A DNA stretch of 64,000 nucleotides from Ensifer adhaerens. Its GTDB lineage: Bacteria; Pseudomonadota; Alphaproteobacteria; Rhizobiales; Rhizobiaceae. A program made the translations under genes and the position numbers. How positions within the stretch are numbered: position 1 is the stretch's first letter; each line of letters begins with the position of its first letter. The notes below the pieces were generated by a model that worked only from the letters and a program-made list of their open reading frames with translations, did not search any database and was not told the origin of the DNA. The stretch spans positions 62,001 to 126,000 of the forward strand of contig NZ_PNFP01000016.1 in the NCBI RefSeq assembly GCF_002940685.1, in the 5' to 3' direction. Below are positions 10,904 to 19,995 of this stretch, one piece after another.

Positions 10904-10939
10904 TTTCTATCCCGCTTATTGAAGAAAGATGAAACTCGA

Positions 10940-10970
10940 CCGGAATTCTATTCGATCCGGAGAATTTCGG
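10940..10970. promoter_or_regulatory. Inverted repeat in the acdR-acdS intergenic region, candidate Lrp/AcdR box
   Basis: CCGGAATTCT (10940-10949) and AGAATTTCGG (10961-10970) are complementary except at one position, with an 11-bp spacer. Centres of the arms are two helical turns apart, which suits an Lrp-type octamer binding between the divergent starts. Confidence 0.5.
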
Positions 10971-11018
10971 ACAGCAACTTAGAGAGCACCTTTCACGCGA
11001 CTTCGCCTATCCTTCTCC

Positions 11019-11037
11019 TACAATTTTCACAGGGAGG
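11019..11037 (+). promoter_or_regulatory. acdS -10-like element and ribosome binding site
   Basis: TACAAT at 11019-11024 is a good -10 hexamer with no clear -35 partner, as expected for an activator-dependent promoter. GGGAGG at 11032-11037 lies 8 nt before the acdS ATG. If TACAAT is used, the leader is extremely short. Confidence 0.35.
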
Positions 11038-11045
11038 CCTGGATC

Positions 11046-12065
11046 ATGTCACTGCTTGAGAAGTTCGAACGCTACCCACTCACCTTCGGCCCGACGCCGA
11101 TCGAGCATTTGCCGCGACTGACCGCGGCGCTCGGCGGCAAGGTCAAGATCTATGCCAAACGCGACGACTGCAATTCCGGTCTCGCCATGGGCGGCAACAA
11201 GCTCCGGAAGCTCGAATACATCGTGCCAGACGCGATCGCGTCCGGCGCCGACACGCTGGTCTCGATCGGCGGCGTCCAGTCGAACCACACGCGCATGGTT
11301 GCCGCGACCGCCGCCAAGATCGGCATGAAGTGCGTCGTCATCCAGGAAAAATGGGTTCCGCACTATGATGCGGTCTATGACCGCGTCGGCAACATCCTGA
11401 TGACACGGCTGATGGGAGCGGACAGCCGGCTCGTCGACGACGGTTTCGACATCGGTATCCGCAAGAGCTGGGAAGATGCGATCCAGTCGGTGAAGGATGC
11501 CGGCGGCAAGCCCTACCCGATCCCGGCCGGCGCCTCGGTGCACAAGTATGGCGCACTCGGTTACGTCGGCTTCGCCGAAGAGGTGGCGGCACAGGAGAAG
11601 GAGCTTGGCTTCACCTTCGACTACATCGTCGTCTGCGTCGTCACCGGCTCCACCCAGGGCGGCATGATCGTCGGCTTTGCCGCACAGGACCGCGCCGATC
11701 GGGTGATCGGCATCGATGCATCGGGCACGCTCGAGCAGACCCGCTCCCAGGTTCGAAGGATCGTCGACTCGACGGCAGAACTGGTTCGCCTCGGCAGGGC
11801 GATCCGCGAAGACGAGATCGTGATCAATCCCGATTACGCCTATCCCGCCTATGGCGTACCTTCGGAAGAAACCAACGCGGCGATCCGGCTTGCGGCCCGC
11901 ACCGAGGCGATGATCACCGATCCGGTCTATGAGGGCAAGTCCATGCAAGGCATGATCGACCTTACGCGCAAGGGTTTCTTTCCCGAGGGGTCCCGCGTCC
12001 TCTACGCCCATCTCGGCGGCGCGCCGGCGCTCAACGGCTACAGCTACTACTACAAGGACGGCTGA
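11046..12065 (+). CDS. acdS: 1-aminocyclopropane-1-carboxylate deaminase
   Basis: A 339-residue PLP enzyme that cleaves ACC, the plant ethylene precursor, to 2-oxobutyrate and ammonia. The PLP lysine is K52 in [10 protein letters not shown]. The residues that separate true ACC deaminase from D-cysteine desulfhydrase are present: Y295-E296 in DPVYEGKS and L323 in YAHLGGAP (Y294, E295 and L322 in the Pseudomonas enzyme). Length and the N-terminal [19 protein letters not shown] match rhizobial AcdS. It is controlled from a divergent promoter shared with acdR and is followed 51 bp later by an E1-like gene that may use its product. This marks the organism as plant-associated. Confidence 0.93.
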   Translation: MSLLEKFERYPLTFGPTPIEHLPRLTAALGGKVKIYAKRDDCNSGLAMGGNKLRKLEYIVPDAIASGADTLVSIGGVQSNHTRMVAATAAKIGMKCVVIQEKWVPHYDAVYDRVGNILMTRLMGADSRLVDDGFDIGIRKSWEDAIQSVKDAGGKPYPIPAGASVHKYGALGYVGFAEEVAAQEKELGFTFDYIVVCVVTGSTQGGMIVGFAAQDRADRVIGIDASGTLEQTRSQVRRIVDSTAELVRLGRAIREDEIVINPDYAYPAYGVPSEETNAAIRLAARTEAMITDPVYEGKSMQGMIDLTRKGFFPEGSRVLYAHLGGAPALNGYSYYYKDG

Positions 12066-12116
12066 AACGCCGTCCGCACCCTGTCACCTTCCGTCCTTCT
12101 CCATCGGAACCTGGCG

Positions 12117-14504
12117 ATGACCGACACGACCCATCTGAAGACCATCGAAAAACGCCTGCTCTGGCTCTCCCACTGGATGATCCACCATGCCAACCACATC
12201 CGGCCGAAGGTCGACGGCATCAAGATCGGCGGGCACCAGGCAAGCTCCGCCTCGGTCGCCTCGATCATGACGGCGCTTTATTTCTCGGCGCTCAGGCCGG
12301 AGGATCGTGTCGCCGTCAAGCCACACGCGGCACCGGTGTTCCACGCAATGCAGTATCTGATGGGCCGGCAGACCCGCGAGAAACTTGAGAACTTCCGCGG
12401 CTTTGGCGGGGCGCAGAGCTATCCGAGCCGGACCAAGGATGTCGACGACGTCGATTTTTCGACCGGCTCGGTCGGTCTCGGCGTCGGCATCACCGCACTC
12501 GCCTCGATCGTCCAGGATTTCGTCCGCGCCAAACAATGGGGCGAGGGCAAGATCGGCCGCATGGTGGCGCTCGTCGGCGATGCCGAACTTGACGAAGGCA
12601 ATGTCTACGAGACGCTACAGGAGGGCTGGAAGAACGACCTCAGGAATTGCTGGTGGATCATCGACTATAACAGGCAGTCGCTCGACGGCATCGTGCGCGA
12701 GGGCCTGTTCGAGCGCGTCGAGAAAATCTTCGACGCCTTCGGCTGGGACGTGGTGCGGGTGAAATATGGCGTGCTGCAGCGCGCGGCCTTTGCCGAACCG
12801 GGCGGGAGCAAGCTGCGCGACTGGATCGACGGTTGCTCCAACCAGGACTATGCGGCGCTGACTTTCATGGGCGGTGCCGTCTGGCGCAAGCGGCTTGCCG
12901 ACGATCTCGGCGACCAGGGCGACGTCTCCGCCCTCATCGACCGACGCAGCGATGCCGAGCTCTCGGCGCTGATGGAAAACCTCGGTGGCAACTGCGTCGA
13001 GACGATGGCCGAAACCTTCGCCGCGATCGACCATGACCGGCCGACCTGCTTCCTTGCCTATACGATCAAGGGCTGGAGCACGCCGATTGCCGGCCACAAG
13101 GACAATCACGGTGGCCTGATGACGACGACCCAGTTTGCCGAATGGCAGGCGCATATGGGTGTCGCGCCCGGCGAGGAATGGGAGCCGTTCGCCGGAGTGG
13201 CGGATCGTCAGGCGCTCAAGACATTCCTCGCCGCGGTCCCCTTCTTTGCCGAAGGCACGCGCCGCCACGCCGATCACCGGCTGGAGGTGCCCGCCATCGC
13301 CATTGAGACGCAGCGCGAAATTTCCACGCAGATGGCCTTCGGCAAGATCCTCGACGATCTCGCCAAGGGCAAGTCGGACCTCGCCGAACGCATCCTCACG
13401 ACGTCGCCCGATGTCACCGGCACCACCAGTCTTGGCGCCTGGGTCAACCGGCGCAAGCTCTTTGCCCGCCAGCCGCTCGCCGACGCATTCATCGAGCACC
13501 GTATTGCATCGACGGCAAAGTGGGAGTTCACGCCGGAGGGCCAGCATGTGGAGCTCGGCATCGCCGAGATGAATCTGTTCCTCTTGCTCGGCGCCGCCGG
13601 CCTCAGCCATTCGCTCTTCGGCAAAAGGCTGATCCCGATCGGTACGGTCTATGACCCCTTCGTCTGCCGTGGCCTCGATGCGCTCAACTATGCCTGCTAC
13701 CAGGACGCCCGCTTCATGATCGTCGGCACGCCCTCGGGCGTGACGCTGGCGCCGGAAGGCGGCGCGCACCAGTCGATCGGCACGCCCCTCATCGGGATCA
13801 GCCAGGACGGCCTTGCAGCCTTCGAGCCCGCCTTTGCCGATGAACTCGCCGTCATCATGGAGTGGGCCTTCGACTACTTGCAGCGCGATGGCGACAACGA
13901 TCCGGACGAGCGCACCTGGCTGCGCGACGAGACTGGCGGCTCCGTCTATCTGAGGCTCACCACCAAACCGCTGGAGCAACCGTTGAAACGGGTCGACAAC
14001 GACTTCCGCCAGGGCGCGATCGACGGCGCTTACTGGCTGCGCAAGCCAGGGCCGAACTGCGATATCGTCATTGCCTATCAGGGTGCGGTGGCGGACGAGG
14101 CGATTGCCGCTGCCGGCCTTATAGGCGAGGTCCGCCGCGACATCGGCGTGCTCGCCGTCACCTCGGCTGACCGTCTCAATGCCGGTTGGACGGCAGCGCA
14201 GCGCGAGCGCGCCCGTGGCAACCCCCGTGCGAAAAGCCATATCGAGCGGCTGCTCGATCCGCTGCCCGGCCACTGCGCGATCGTCACCGTGCTCGATGGC
14301 CATCCGGCAGCGCTCTCGTGGCTCGGTGCCGTCGCCGGCCACCGCACCATCGCGCACGGCGTCGAGCATTTCGGCCAGACCGGCACGATCGGCGATCTCT
14401 ACCGCCACTCCCGGCTCGACCGCAACGCGCTCGCGGCATCCGCAATGGCGCTGACGGCAGGCCGGCGTACGGCTGCCGGACAAGCGGCTCTCCTCTTTCC
14501 CTAG
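12117..14504 (+). CDS. Homodimeric 2-oxoacid dehydrogenase E1 / transketolase-like enzyme
   Basis: A 795-residue ThDP enzyme of the AceE/MdeB type, in which the alpha and beta parts are one chain. The ThDP-binding segment is GDAELDEGNVYE followed about 25 residues later by IDYNRQSLDG. FSTGSVGLGVG and a transketolase-like pyrimidine domain (HVELGIAEMNLFLLLGAAGL) follow. The classical pyruvate E1 is usually about 900 residues, so this is a shorter paralogue. No E2 or E3 gene is adjacent. It sits 51 bp after acdS, so 2-oxobutyrate is a plausible substrate by analogy with MdeB, the 2-oxobutyrate E1 beside methionine gamma-lyase in Pseudomonas. That link is inference. Confidence 0.8.
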   Translation: MTDTTHLKTIEKRLLWLSHWMIHHANHIRPKVDGIKIGGHQASSASVASIMTALYFSALRPEDRVAVKPHAAPVFHAMQYLMGRQTREKLENFRGFGGAQSYPSRTKDVDDVDFSTGSVGLGVGITALASIVQDFVRAKQWGEGKIGRMVALVGDAELDEGNVYETLQEGWKNDLRNCWWIIDYNRQSLDGIVREGLFERVEKIFDAFGWDVVRVKYGVLQRAAFAEPGGSKLRDWIDGCSNQDYAALTFMGGAVWRKRLADDLGDQGDVSALIDRRSDAELSALMENLGGNCVETMAETFAAIDHDRPTCFLAYTIKGWSTPIAGHKDNHGGLMTTTQFAEWQAHMGVAPGEEWEPFAGVADRQALKTFLAAVPFFAEGTRRHADHRLEVPAIAIETQREISTQMAFGKILDDLAKGKSDLAERILTTSPDVTGTTSLGAWVNRRKLFARQPLADAFIEHRIASTAKWEFTPEGQHVELGIAEMNLFLLLGAAGLSHSLFGKRLIPIGTVYDPFVCRGLDALNYACYQDARFMIVGTPSGVTLAPEGGAHQSIGTPLIGISQDGLAAFEPAFADELAVIMEWAFDYLQRDGDNDPDERTWLRDETGGSVYLRLTTKPLEQPLKRVDNDFRQGAIDGAYWLRKPGPNCDIVIAYQGAVADEAIAAAGLIGEVRRDIGVLAVTSADRLNAGWTAAQRERARGNPRAKSHIERLLDPLPGHCAIVTVLDGHPAALSWLGAVAGHRTIAHGVEHFGQTGTIGDLYRHSRLDRNALAASAMALTAGRRTAAGQAALLFP

Positions 14505-14580
14505 TTCGGCAATCGCCGTCCGAACCATCGAAGACGAACCATCATGCGCCGCAGGCCCCGCGGCCAGAGCATGCGTGCGC

Positions 14581-14676
14581 CTTCCAAAATCCAGAAGCGT
14601 CACCTGTACGCCCGACTATGTGCCGGTCGAGCGGCGCTACCAGAAAATCGCCGACGATCATTTGGCCCAGGTCTGA
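14581..14676 (+). pseudogene. Remnant of the C terminus of a peptide-type ABC ATPase
   Basis: The frame ending at the TGA at 14674-14676 encodes PDYVPVERRYQKIADDHLAQ plus a final valine. This closely resembles the last residues of the double ATPase at 8498-10333 (PDYVPEARRYQQVADDHFVQ plus valine). Roughly 59 of the last 69 bases agree by eye. No ATPase domain precedes it. It lies in a 502-bp stretch (14505-15006) with no other gene I can support, so it looks like the tail of a lost or rearranged paralogous ATPase gene. Confidence 0.75.
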
Positions 14677-15006
14677 CGGTGTCGGCCCCGATCGACCACT
14701 CGTACCGTCGACAGAACGGATGCGCGCTGCCGACGGCGCAACATGGCGGGAGTTCGCTGCGTCGCAGAACGGCGCGACGCAAGATCCATGATCCAGTCCG
14801 TTCGCCACAAGCGTAGCGAGAAGCACGCCGGCAATTCCCTCCTCCATCGGCACACCCGCGATCGCGGGCGCGATTGCGCTCGACCCGCCGTTTCTCGCAA
14901 ACCAGAGGTCGAATGAGACAGGAATATTCGCCCTTTCGTTGCGCATTCCTGGCAAAAGACCTATAGGGGCAATGGGCGGGTTTCAGACTAGACCGAGGAT
15001 GAAACG

Positions 15007-16701
15007 ATGTTTCGAAACGCCAGGCCCGATCTGCTGCGGCCGATCTCGGAAGTGCTGCGCGCCTATTGGCGGGCAGATCGCTGGATGCTGCTTGCCATGG
15101 CGACGATCGTGTTCGTTTCGAGCGTCAGCAGCGTCGCCGCTCCCTATCTCTTTTCCAGGCTGATCGACCGGCTGTCGCAGGAAACCCTCGTTTCCGGTCT
15201 CCTGTGGGGCTTCGTGATCTACGCGACGCTTCTCGGCCTGTCCGCGGCCCTGCAGCACATGGTGCAGTATCTCTCGTTCATGACCGCCGAGAACCTCGGC
15301 TTCATCGCCAGCACCCGCTTCTTCGAACGCATCCTCAAGAAGACGACCGTCTTCTTCGTGGAGCACAATCCGGCGCAGATCCAGAACGCCAACGCCCGAG
15401 GACGCAGCGCGCTGATCACGCTGGTGGAGCTGGGACTCGTCGCCTTCATCCCGGGCGCAGTCCAGATCCTGTTGACGCTCGCCACCCTCGGCGCCCTCAT
15501 CAATGCCGAAGTGGTCGCGATCACGGTGATCTACGGCACGGCGGCGATCGCGATTACGCTGGTCTCCACCCGCCGCGCCCGCGTCTATCTCGACAGGGCC
15601 GTGGAGGCCGGACAGGAAAATGCCCGCTTCGTCGGCAACGCCATGAATGCCATGGAAACGTTGCGCCATTTCGGCAGCCACGGCTGGATGAGCCACCGCT
15701 TTTCGACCAAGGCGCGCGAGGTGCGCGACAACTGGCGCGCCTTCGTCCTGCAGCGCCTCGGTTCGATCGCCCTGCTCGGTCTGGGGCTCGCGATCCAGTT
15801 TGCGGTAACGTTCTGGCTGCTACTGCCGCGCTACGAGGCCGGCACCCTGTCGATCGGGGAAATCGTGTTGTTCAACACGCTTCTGCTGCAGCTCAACCTG
15901 CCGTTCGAAATGATCGCCCATGCCATCGACGACGTTGCGCGCTCGCGCGCCGACCTTGGGCCGATGGCCAGAATGTGGAGCGCTCCGGAGGAACGGCAGG
16001 TATCACAGGCAACGGCCTTTACCCCGCGTGACGGGCGCGTCGTTTTCGAGGACGTCGGCTACACCTACGACAATGGCCGCGGGCTGGACGCGGTCAGCTT
16101 TGCCGCCCGCCGCGGCGGCATCACCTTTGTCACCGGCGAGACCGGGTCCGGCAAGTCGACAATCTTCAAGCTGGCGCTGAAATCGATGGAGCCGGACAAG
16201 GGCCGAATCCTTGTCGACGGCACCGACCTTGCGGCCATCGACCGGGCCGACTGGTACGGCGCGATCGCCGTCGTGCCGCAGGACGTCGTGCTGCTGAATG
16301 AGAGCCTGGAAGACAATATCCTGCTCGGCCGCCCGCGCGACGAGGCAAGGCTGCGCGAGGCTGCCGAGAAGGCCGCGATCCTCCCCTTCATCGCCGCGCT
16401 GCCCGCTGGCTTCGACACCACCGTCGGCGAACGCGGCCTGAAACTGTCAGGGGGCGAACGCCAAAGGATCGCCATCGCCCGCGCGCTCTACGGCAATCCC
16501 GCGATCCTGTTCCTCGACGAAGCAAGCTCCGCGCTCGACGAAGCGACCGAGCGCGACATCATGGAACATATCCGGCTGCTTGCCCGCGACGTGACGGTGC
16601 TGGCGATCACCCACAGGCGATCGGTGATCACGGAAGCCGACACGGTCATCGCGCTCGGCGAAGCCAATGTCGCCCCGAAAGAAGCCCTGGCACCGTCTTG
16701 A
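15007..16701 (+). CDS. ABC exporter, fused membrane and ATPase domains
   Basis: A 564-residue half-transporter. An N-terminal six-helix ABC membrane domain (about residues 25-310) is followed by an ATPase domain with Walker A GETGSGKST, signature LSGGERQR, Walker B ILFLDEASSALD and the switch histidine in ITHRR. It should dimerise in the inner membrane and export an unidentified substrate. GAGG lies 8 nt before the ATG. The preceding 502 bp hold only an ATPase remnant. It is followed by a GH5 glycosidase gene, but nothing shows that the two act together. Confidence 0.88.
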   Translation: MFRNARPDLLRPISEVLRAYWRADRWMLLAMATIVFVSSVSSVAAPYLFSRLIDRLSQETLVSGLLWGFVIYATLLGLSAALQHMVQYLSFMTAENLGFIASTRFFERILKKTTVFFVEHNPAQIQNANARGRSALITLVELGLVAFIPGAVQILLTLATLGALINAEVVAITVIYGTAAIAITLVSTRRARVYLDRAVEAGQENARFVGNAMNAMETLRHFGSHGWMSHRFSTKAREVRDNWRAFVLQRLGSIALLGLGLAIQFAVTFWLLLPRYEAGTLSIGEIVLFNTLLLQLNLPFEMIAHAIDDVARSRADLGPMARMWSAPEERQVSQATAFTPRDGRVVFEDVGYTYDNGRGLDAVSFAARRGGITFVTGETGSGKSTIFKLALKSMEPDKGRILVDGTDLAAIDRADWYGAIAVVPQDVVLLNESLEDNILLGRPRDEARLREAAEKAAILPFIAALPAGFDTTVGERGLKLSGGERQRIAIARALYGNPAILFLDEASSALDEATERDIMEHIRLLARDVTVLAITHRRSVITEADTVIALGEANVAPKEALAPS

Positions 16702-16736
16702 GGCAAGATCGACGGGATCTGGACAAGGCACGCCTG

Positions 16737-16752
16737 TGTTCCCCAGGGAACA
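16737..16752. promoter_or_regulatory. Palindrome TGTTCCCCAGGGAACA before the GH5 gene
   Basis: Perfect 7-bp arms with a 2-bp spacer, 60 bp upstream of the glycosidase start. Its compact symmetry resembles an operator rather than a terminator, and no T-run follows. Confidence 0.35.
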
Positions 16753-16812
16753 TCACTGAAACCATCCGCCAGTAGTTTACGACGCCAACCCGAAGCCTGC
16801 AGGATCGAATAC

Positions 16813-17997
16813 ATGCGCGTCGTTGCCTCCGCCCTTCTTGCCCTCTGCCTCGCGACGCCGGCAGGCGCTGCGGACCTCATCGGCTTCTGGGACACGCCCC
16901 GGCACGGCGGCAACAGTTTCAACCGGCTGCCGCCGGACGAGGCCTATTTCGCGGCGCTGGCGGGATACGGCGCCACCTGGGTGCGCCTGTCCTACGACAA
17001 GTGGGAACCTGCCAAACGCGACTATCTGATCGGCGACGCCGACAAGTACGAGGGCATACCGCCGGCAGACCTGAAAACGCTCAGGGAAACGCTCGACCGC
17101 GCCGACAAGGCAGGCCTCAAGGTCGTCATCGCGCCGCTGTCGCTTCCCGGCATGCGCTGGGCGCAGAACAACGGCAACAAATTCGACGGCAGGCTCTGGC
17201 GAGACAAGGCCTGGTGGGGGCAGGTCGCGGCCTTCTGGCGGGATCTGGCCCGCGAACTGAAGGACCATCCAGCCGTTGCCGCCTACAACATCGTCAACGA
17301 GCCTGCGCCCGAGAAGAACAACGGTCTTGTCGAACATGCCGACCTGAAGACGATGCAAGCCTGGTACGACGATAAGGCAGGCAGCGCCTCCGATCTCCGG
17401 GCCTTCTACGAGACCGTGATCGCCGCCATCCGCGGAGTCGATCCGGCAACGCCCATCATGGCGGATGCCGGCTGGTATGCGGCTGCCGACGCCTTTTCCT
17501 ATTGGCCAGCCGCGCTCTCGGACCAGAAGGTGCTCTACAGCTTCCACATGTACGAGCCCTATGCGGCGACGAGCGCGCCCAACATGAAGCGCGACAAGCC
17601 CTACGCCTATCCCGGCAAGGTGCCCTTCGGCGACAACGAAGAGACGTGGGACAAGGTGCGGGTCGCGAAATATCTTGCGGCGCCGGTGGAATGGGCAAAG
17701 GACAAGGGCGTGCCGCTCAATCGGCTGGTCGCCGGCGAGTTCGGCTGCATGCGCCTGTGGTCCGGCTGCAAGGCCTATCTCGAAGACGTGTTGACCGCGC
17801 TCGACAAGAACGACCTGCATTGGGCCTTCTACAGCTTCCGGGAGGATGCCTGGGATGGCATGGACTACGAACTCGGCGCAAGGAAGGTCGGGTGGAAATA
17901 CTGGCAGCAAATGGAGGCCAACGAGCGCGACACGACGCCGCGCAAGGCGACGCCCGAGTTCGCGCCGATCAGCAAGCGGCTGCAAAAGGCAGATTGA
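16813..17997 (+). CDS. Secreted cellulase-type glycoside hydrolase, family GH5
   Basis: A 394-residue exported glycosidase. A signal peptide covers about residues 1-19 (cleavage at AGA-ADLIGF). The GH5 TIM barrel has both catalytic glutamates: acid/base E163 in YNIVNEPAP and nucleophile E309 in VAGEFGCM. The intermediate YSFHMYEPY loop is also typical. Retaining GH5 enzymes cut beta-1,4 glucans, mannans or related polymers; which one is not evident. It lacks a carbohydrate-binding module. It could act on plant wall material or on the bacterium's own exopolysaccharide. Confidence 0.85.
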   Translation: MRVVASALLALCLATPAGAADLIGFWDTPRHGGNSFNRLPPDEAYFAALAGYGATWVRLSYDKWEPAKRDYLIGDADKYEGIPPADLKTLRETLDRADKAGLKVVIAPLSLPGMRWAQNNGNKFDGRLWRDKAWWGQVAAFWRDLARELKDHPAVAAYNIVNEPAPEKNNGLVEHADLKTMQAWYDDKAGSASDLRAFYETVIAAIRGVDPATPIMADAGWYAAADAFSYWPAALSDQKVLYSFHMYEPYAATSAPNMKRDKPYAYPGKVPFGDNEETWDKVRVAKYLAAPVEWAKDKGVPLNRLVAGEFGCMRLWSGCKAYLEDVLTALDKNDLHWAFYSFREDAWDGMDYELGARKVGWKYWQQMEANERDTTPRKATPEFAPISKRLQKAD

Positions 17998-18108
17998 CGC
18001 AGGCCAAGAAACTCCGGCACGCGCTTGGAAAAAAGCCCCAAACAGCTAGAAGACGGTGCATTCCTTGCGGGGCGACGCGAATTGCGCGCACCTGCTGCAA
18101 CATGGGAC

Positions 18109-19938
18109 ATGCACGTGCAGACGACCAAGGCGACTGACGCCGAAACACACAACCGAACCATCTCCCTGTCGCGCACGCTGGCGATCGTGATGGCAGCGCT
18201 GGTCGCCCTGACCGCGGCCGTCATCCTCTCTGTCGTCTGGTTCATGTCGGCCGGCACGACCCGCGACCTGCTGGTGCAGTCGGCGCATCTCGGCCTCGAA
18301 GCAGTGCAGACGCAAATCGGCAGCCGCTTCTCGCCGGTGGAGGACCAACTCGCCTTTCTGGCGCGTGAAGTCGGTGCCGGGCGTCTCGACCCGAAGGATT
18401 CGTCGAAGTTCGAACGCGTCATGACGGGCGCTCTGGCGGCAACCCCGCAAGTTCGCGTGCTCTCCTTTGTGAAGCCCAACGGCGATATCATCGGCGTTAC
18501 CCAAGGCCCGAAGGGTGTGTTTTCCTATACCGACCAGGTCACGAGCGCCAACGAGCGTGCGGAGATCGAGGAAGCGCGGCGCAGCGGCACACCCCACTGG
18601 GGGCCTGTCTATTTCGTACCCGATCCGGCGATACGCACCTCGGTTACGAACCTGCAGCAGCCGGCAAACCATAACGGTGAATTTGCCGGCGTTTTCCGTG
18701 CCACGATCACCGTCGACACCATGTCCGACTTCCTGCGCCAGATTGCCGTCTCGAACCCGGGGGCGACGCCCTTCGTCCTCTACGGCCGCGACCAGGTCCT
18801 CGCCCATCCGCTGATGGCTGCGGGGCATCCGCTCCTGTCGGCGGAACATCGGCTGCCGAAGCTCGACGAACTGGGCGATCCGTTTCTCGCCGCGCTGTGG
18901 GAAGGACCGCCCGAGACCTTTGATGATTCGGACATGGAGGTGCGCGCGGTCAAGCTCGGCGATGATGGGCGGGTCATCCTGACGCGCCAAATCCGCGGCT
19001 ACGCTCCTTCTCCGCTCATCATCGGCGTCGAGGTTCCGATCGAATCGGTGGAGAAGCCGATCTGGGACCTGCTGCGGGCCGGCATTGCCGGTCTCGCGGT
19101 GCTGTTCGTCGCGATCGTCATCGCGTGGGTTGTCGGTCGTCTGATCGTTCGCCCCGTCACCAGCATGGCGCGTGAGGTCCGTGCCGTCGGCATGCTCGAT
19201 TTTGCCGCCCTGCGGCCGCTCCCCGGTAGCCTGTTCACCGAACTCGACGAACAGGCCAAAGCCTACAACACCATGCTGACCGGCCTGCGCTGGCTCGAGA
19301 CCTATGTGCCGAAGAAGCTCGTGCGCCACCTGATCGGCAGTGAAGACCTGGCATCCACCCAGCGCACAGTCACCATCATGTTCACCGATGTCGTCGATTT
19401 CACCGCGACGGCAGAAAAGACCAGCGCCGGCGACGTGGCGGCACTGCTCAACAGCCACTTCGACCTGCTCGGCCACTGCATCGAAAGCGAAGGCGGCACC
19501 ATCGACAAGTTCATCGGCGATTGCGTCATGGCCTTCTGGGGCGCACCCGACGCGCAACTGGACCATGCCGATCGTGCAATCCGGGCAGCGCGGGCGATCG
19601 CCAAATCGATCGCCCGCGACAACGCCGAGCGACGCCTGAAGGGCCTTCCGCCCCTCAGGGTGCGCATCGGCATCCATTCCGGGTCCGTCGTTGCCGGCAA
19701 TATCGGCATGACCGGTCGGTCGGCCTACACGATCGTCGGCGACACGGTGAATGCCTGCAACCGGCTGGAGCAGCTCGGCAAATCGATCGCGCCAGGTGAA
19801 GAGGTTGTGATCCTCTTGAGCGGCGAAACCTTCGGTCTGGTGGCCGATGACGATCGCTCCGATCTCGCCCAGCTCGGCAAACATTGCCTGGCCGGCCGAA
19901 GCGAAGAGACCGAGATCTACAGGCTTCAGACACGATAG
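18109..19938 (+). CDS. Membrane-bound class III adenylate/guanylate cyclase
   Basis: A 609-residue inner-membrane sensor cyclase. A transmembrane helix lies at about residues 20-45, followed by a periplasmic Cache-like region (VQSAHLGLEAVQTQIGSRF to about 300), a second helix (AGIAGLAVLFVAIVIAWVVG) and a HAMP linker. The C-terminal cyclase domain carries the metal-binding motif IMFTDVVDFTA and DKFIGDCVMAFWGAPDA. I chose the ATG at 18109; the frame runs further upstream only to a TTG without a ribosome site. It would make cAMP or cGMP in response to a periplasmic ligand. A strong hairpin overlaps its stop codon. Confidence 0.88.
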   Translation: MHVQTTKATDAETHNRTISLSRTLAIVMAALVALTAAVILSVVWFMSAGTTRDLLVQSAHLGLEAVQTQIGSRFSPVEDQLAFLAREVGAGRLDPKDSSKFERVMTGALAATPQVRVLSFVKPNGDIIGVTQGPKGVFSYTDQVTSANERAEIEEARRSGTPHWGPVYFVPDPAIRTSVTNLQQPANHNGEFAGVFRATITVDTMSDFLRQIAVSNPGATPFVLYGRDQVLAHPLMAAGHPLLSAEHRLPKLDELGDPFLAALWEGPPETFDDSDMEVRAVKLGDDGRVILTRQIRGYAPSPLIIGVEVPIESVEKPIWDLLRAGIAGLAVLFVAIVIAWVVGRLIVRPVTSMAREVRAVGMLDFAALRPLPGSLFTELDEQAKAYNTMLTGLRWLETYVPKKLVRHLIGSEDLASTQRTVTIMFTDVVDFTATAEKTSAGDVAALLNSHFDLLGHCIESEGGTIDKFIGDCVMAFWGAPDAQLDHADRAIRAARAIAKSIARDNAERRLKGLPPLRVRIGIHSGSVVAGNIGMTGRSAYTIVGDTVNACNRLEQLGKSIAPGEEVVILLSGETFGLVADDDRSDLAQLGKHCLAGRSEETEIYRLQTR

Positions 19939-19970
19939 GCCCCGCGCCGACACGAGCCGGCGCGGGGCCT
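19937..19970. terminator. Bidirectional terminator between the cyclase gene and asbF
   Basis: A perfect 13-bp stem (19937-19949 with 19958-19970, sequence AGGCCCCGCGCCG and its complement) with an 8-nt loop lies exactly between two convergent genes. A weak T-containing tail (ATTGTG) follows on the plus strand. Confidence 0.7.
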
Positions 19971-19995
19971 ATTGTGCCGCCATGATGGCCAATGC

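Noticed and set aside
12615-14603. 662-codon minus-strand frame opposite the E1-like gene
   Set aside because: No ribosome site or family motif; the plus strand holds ThDP-binding motifs.
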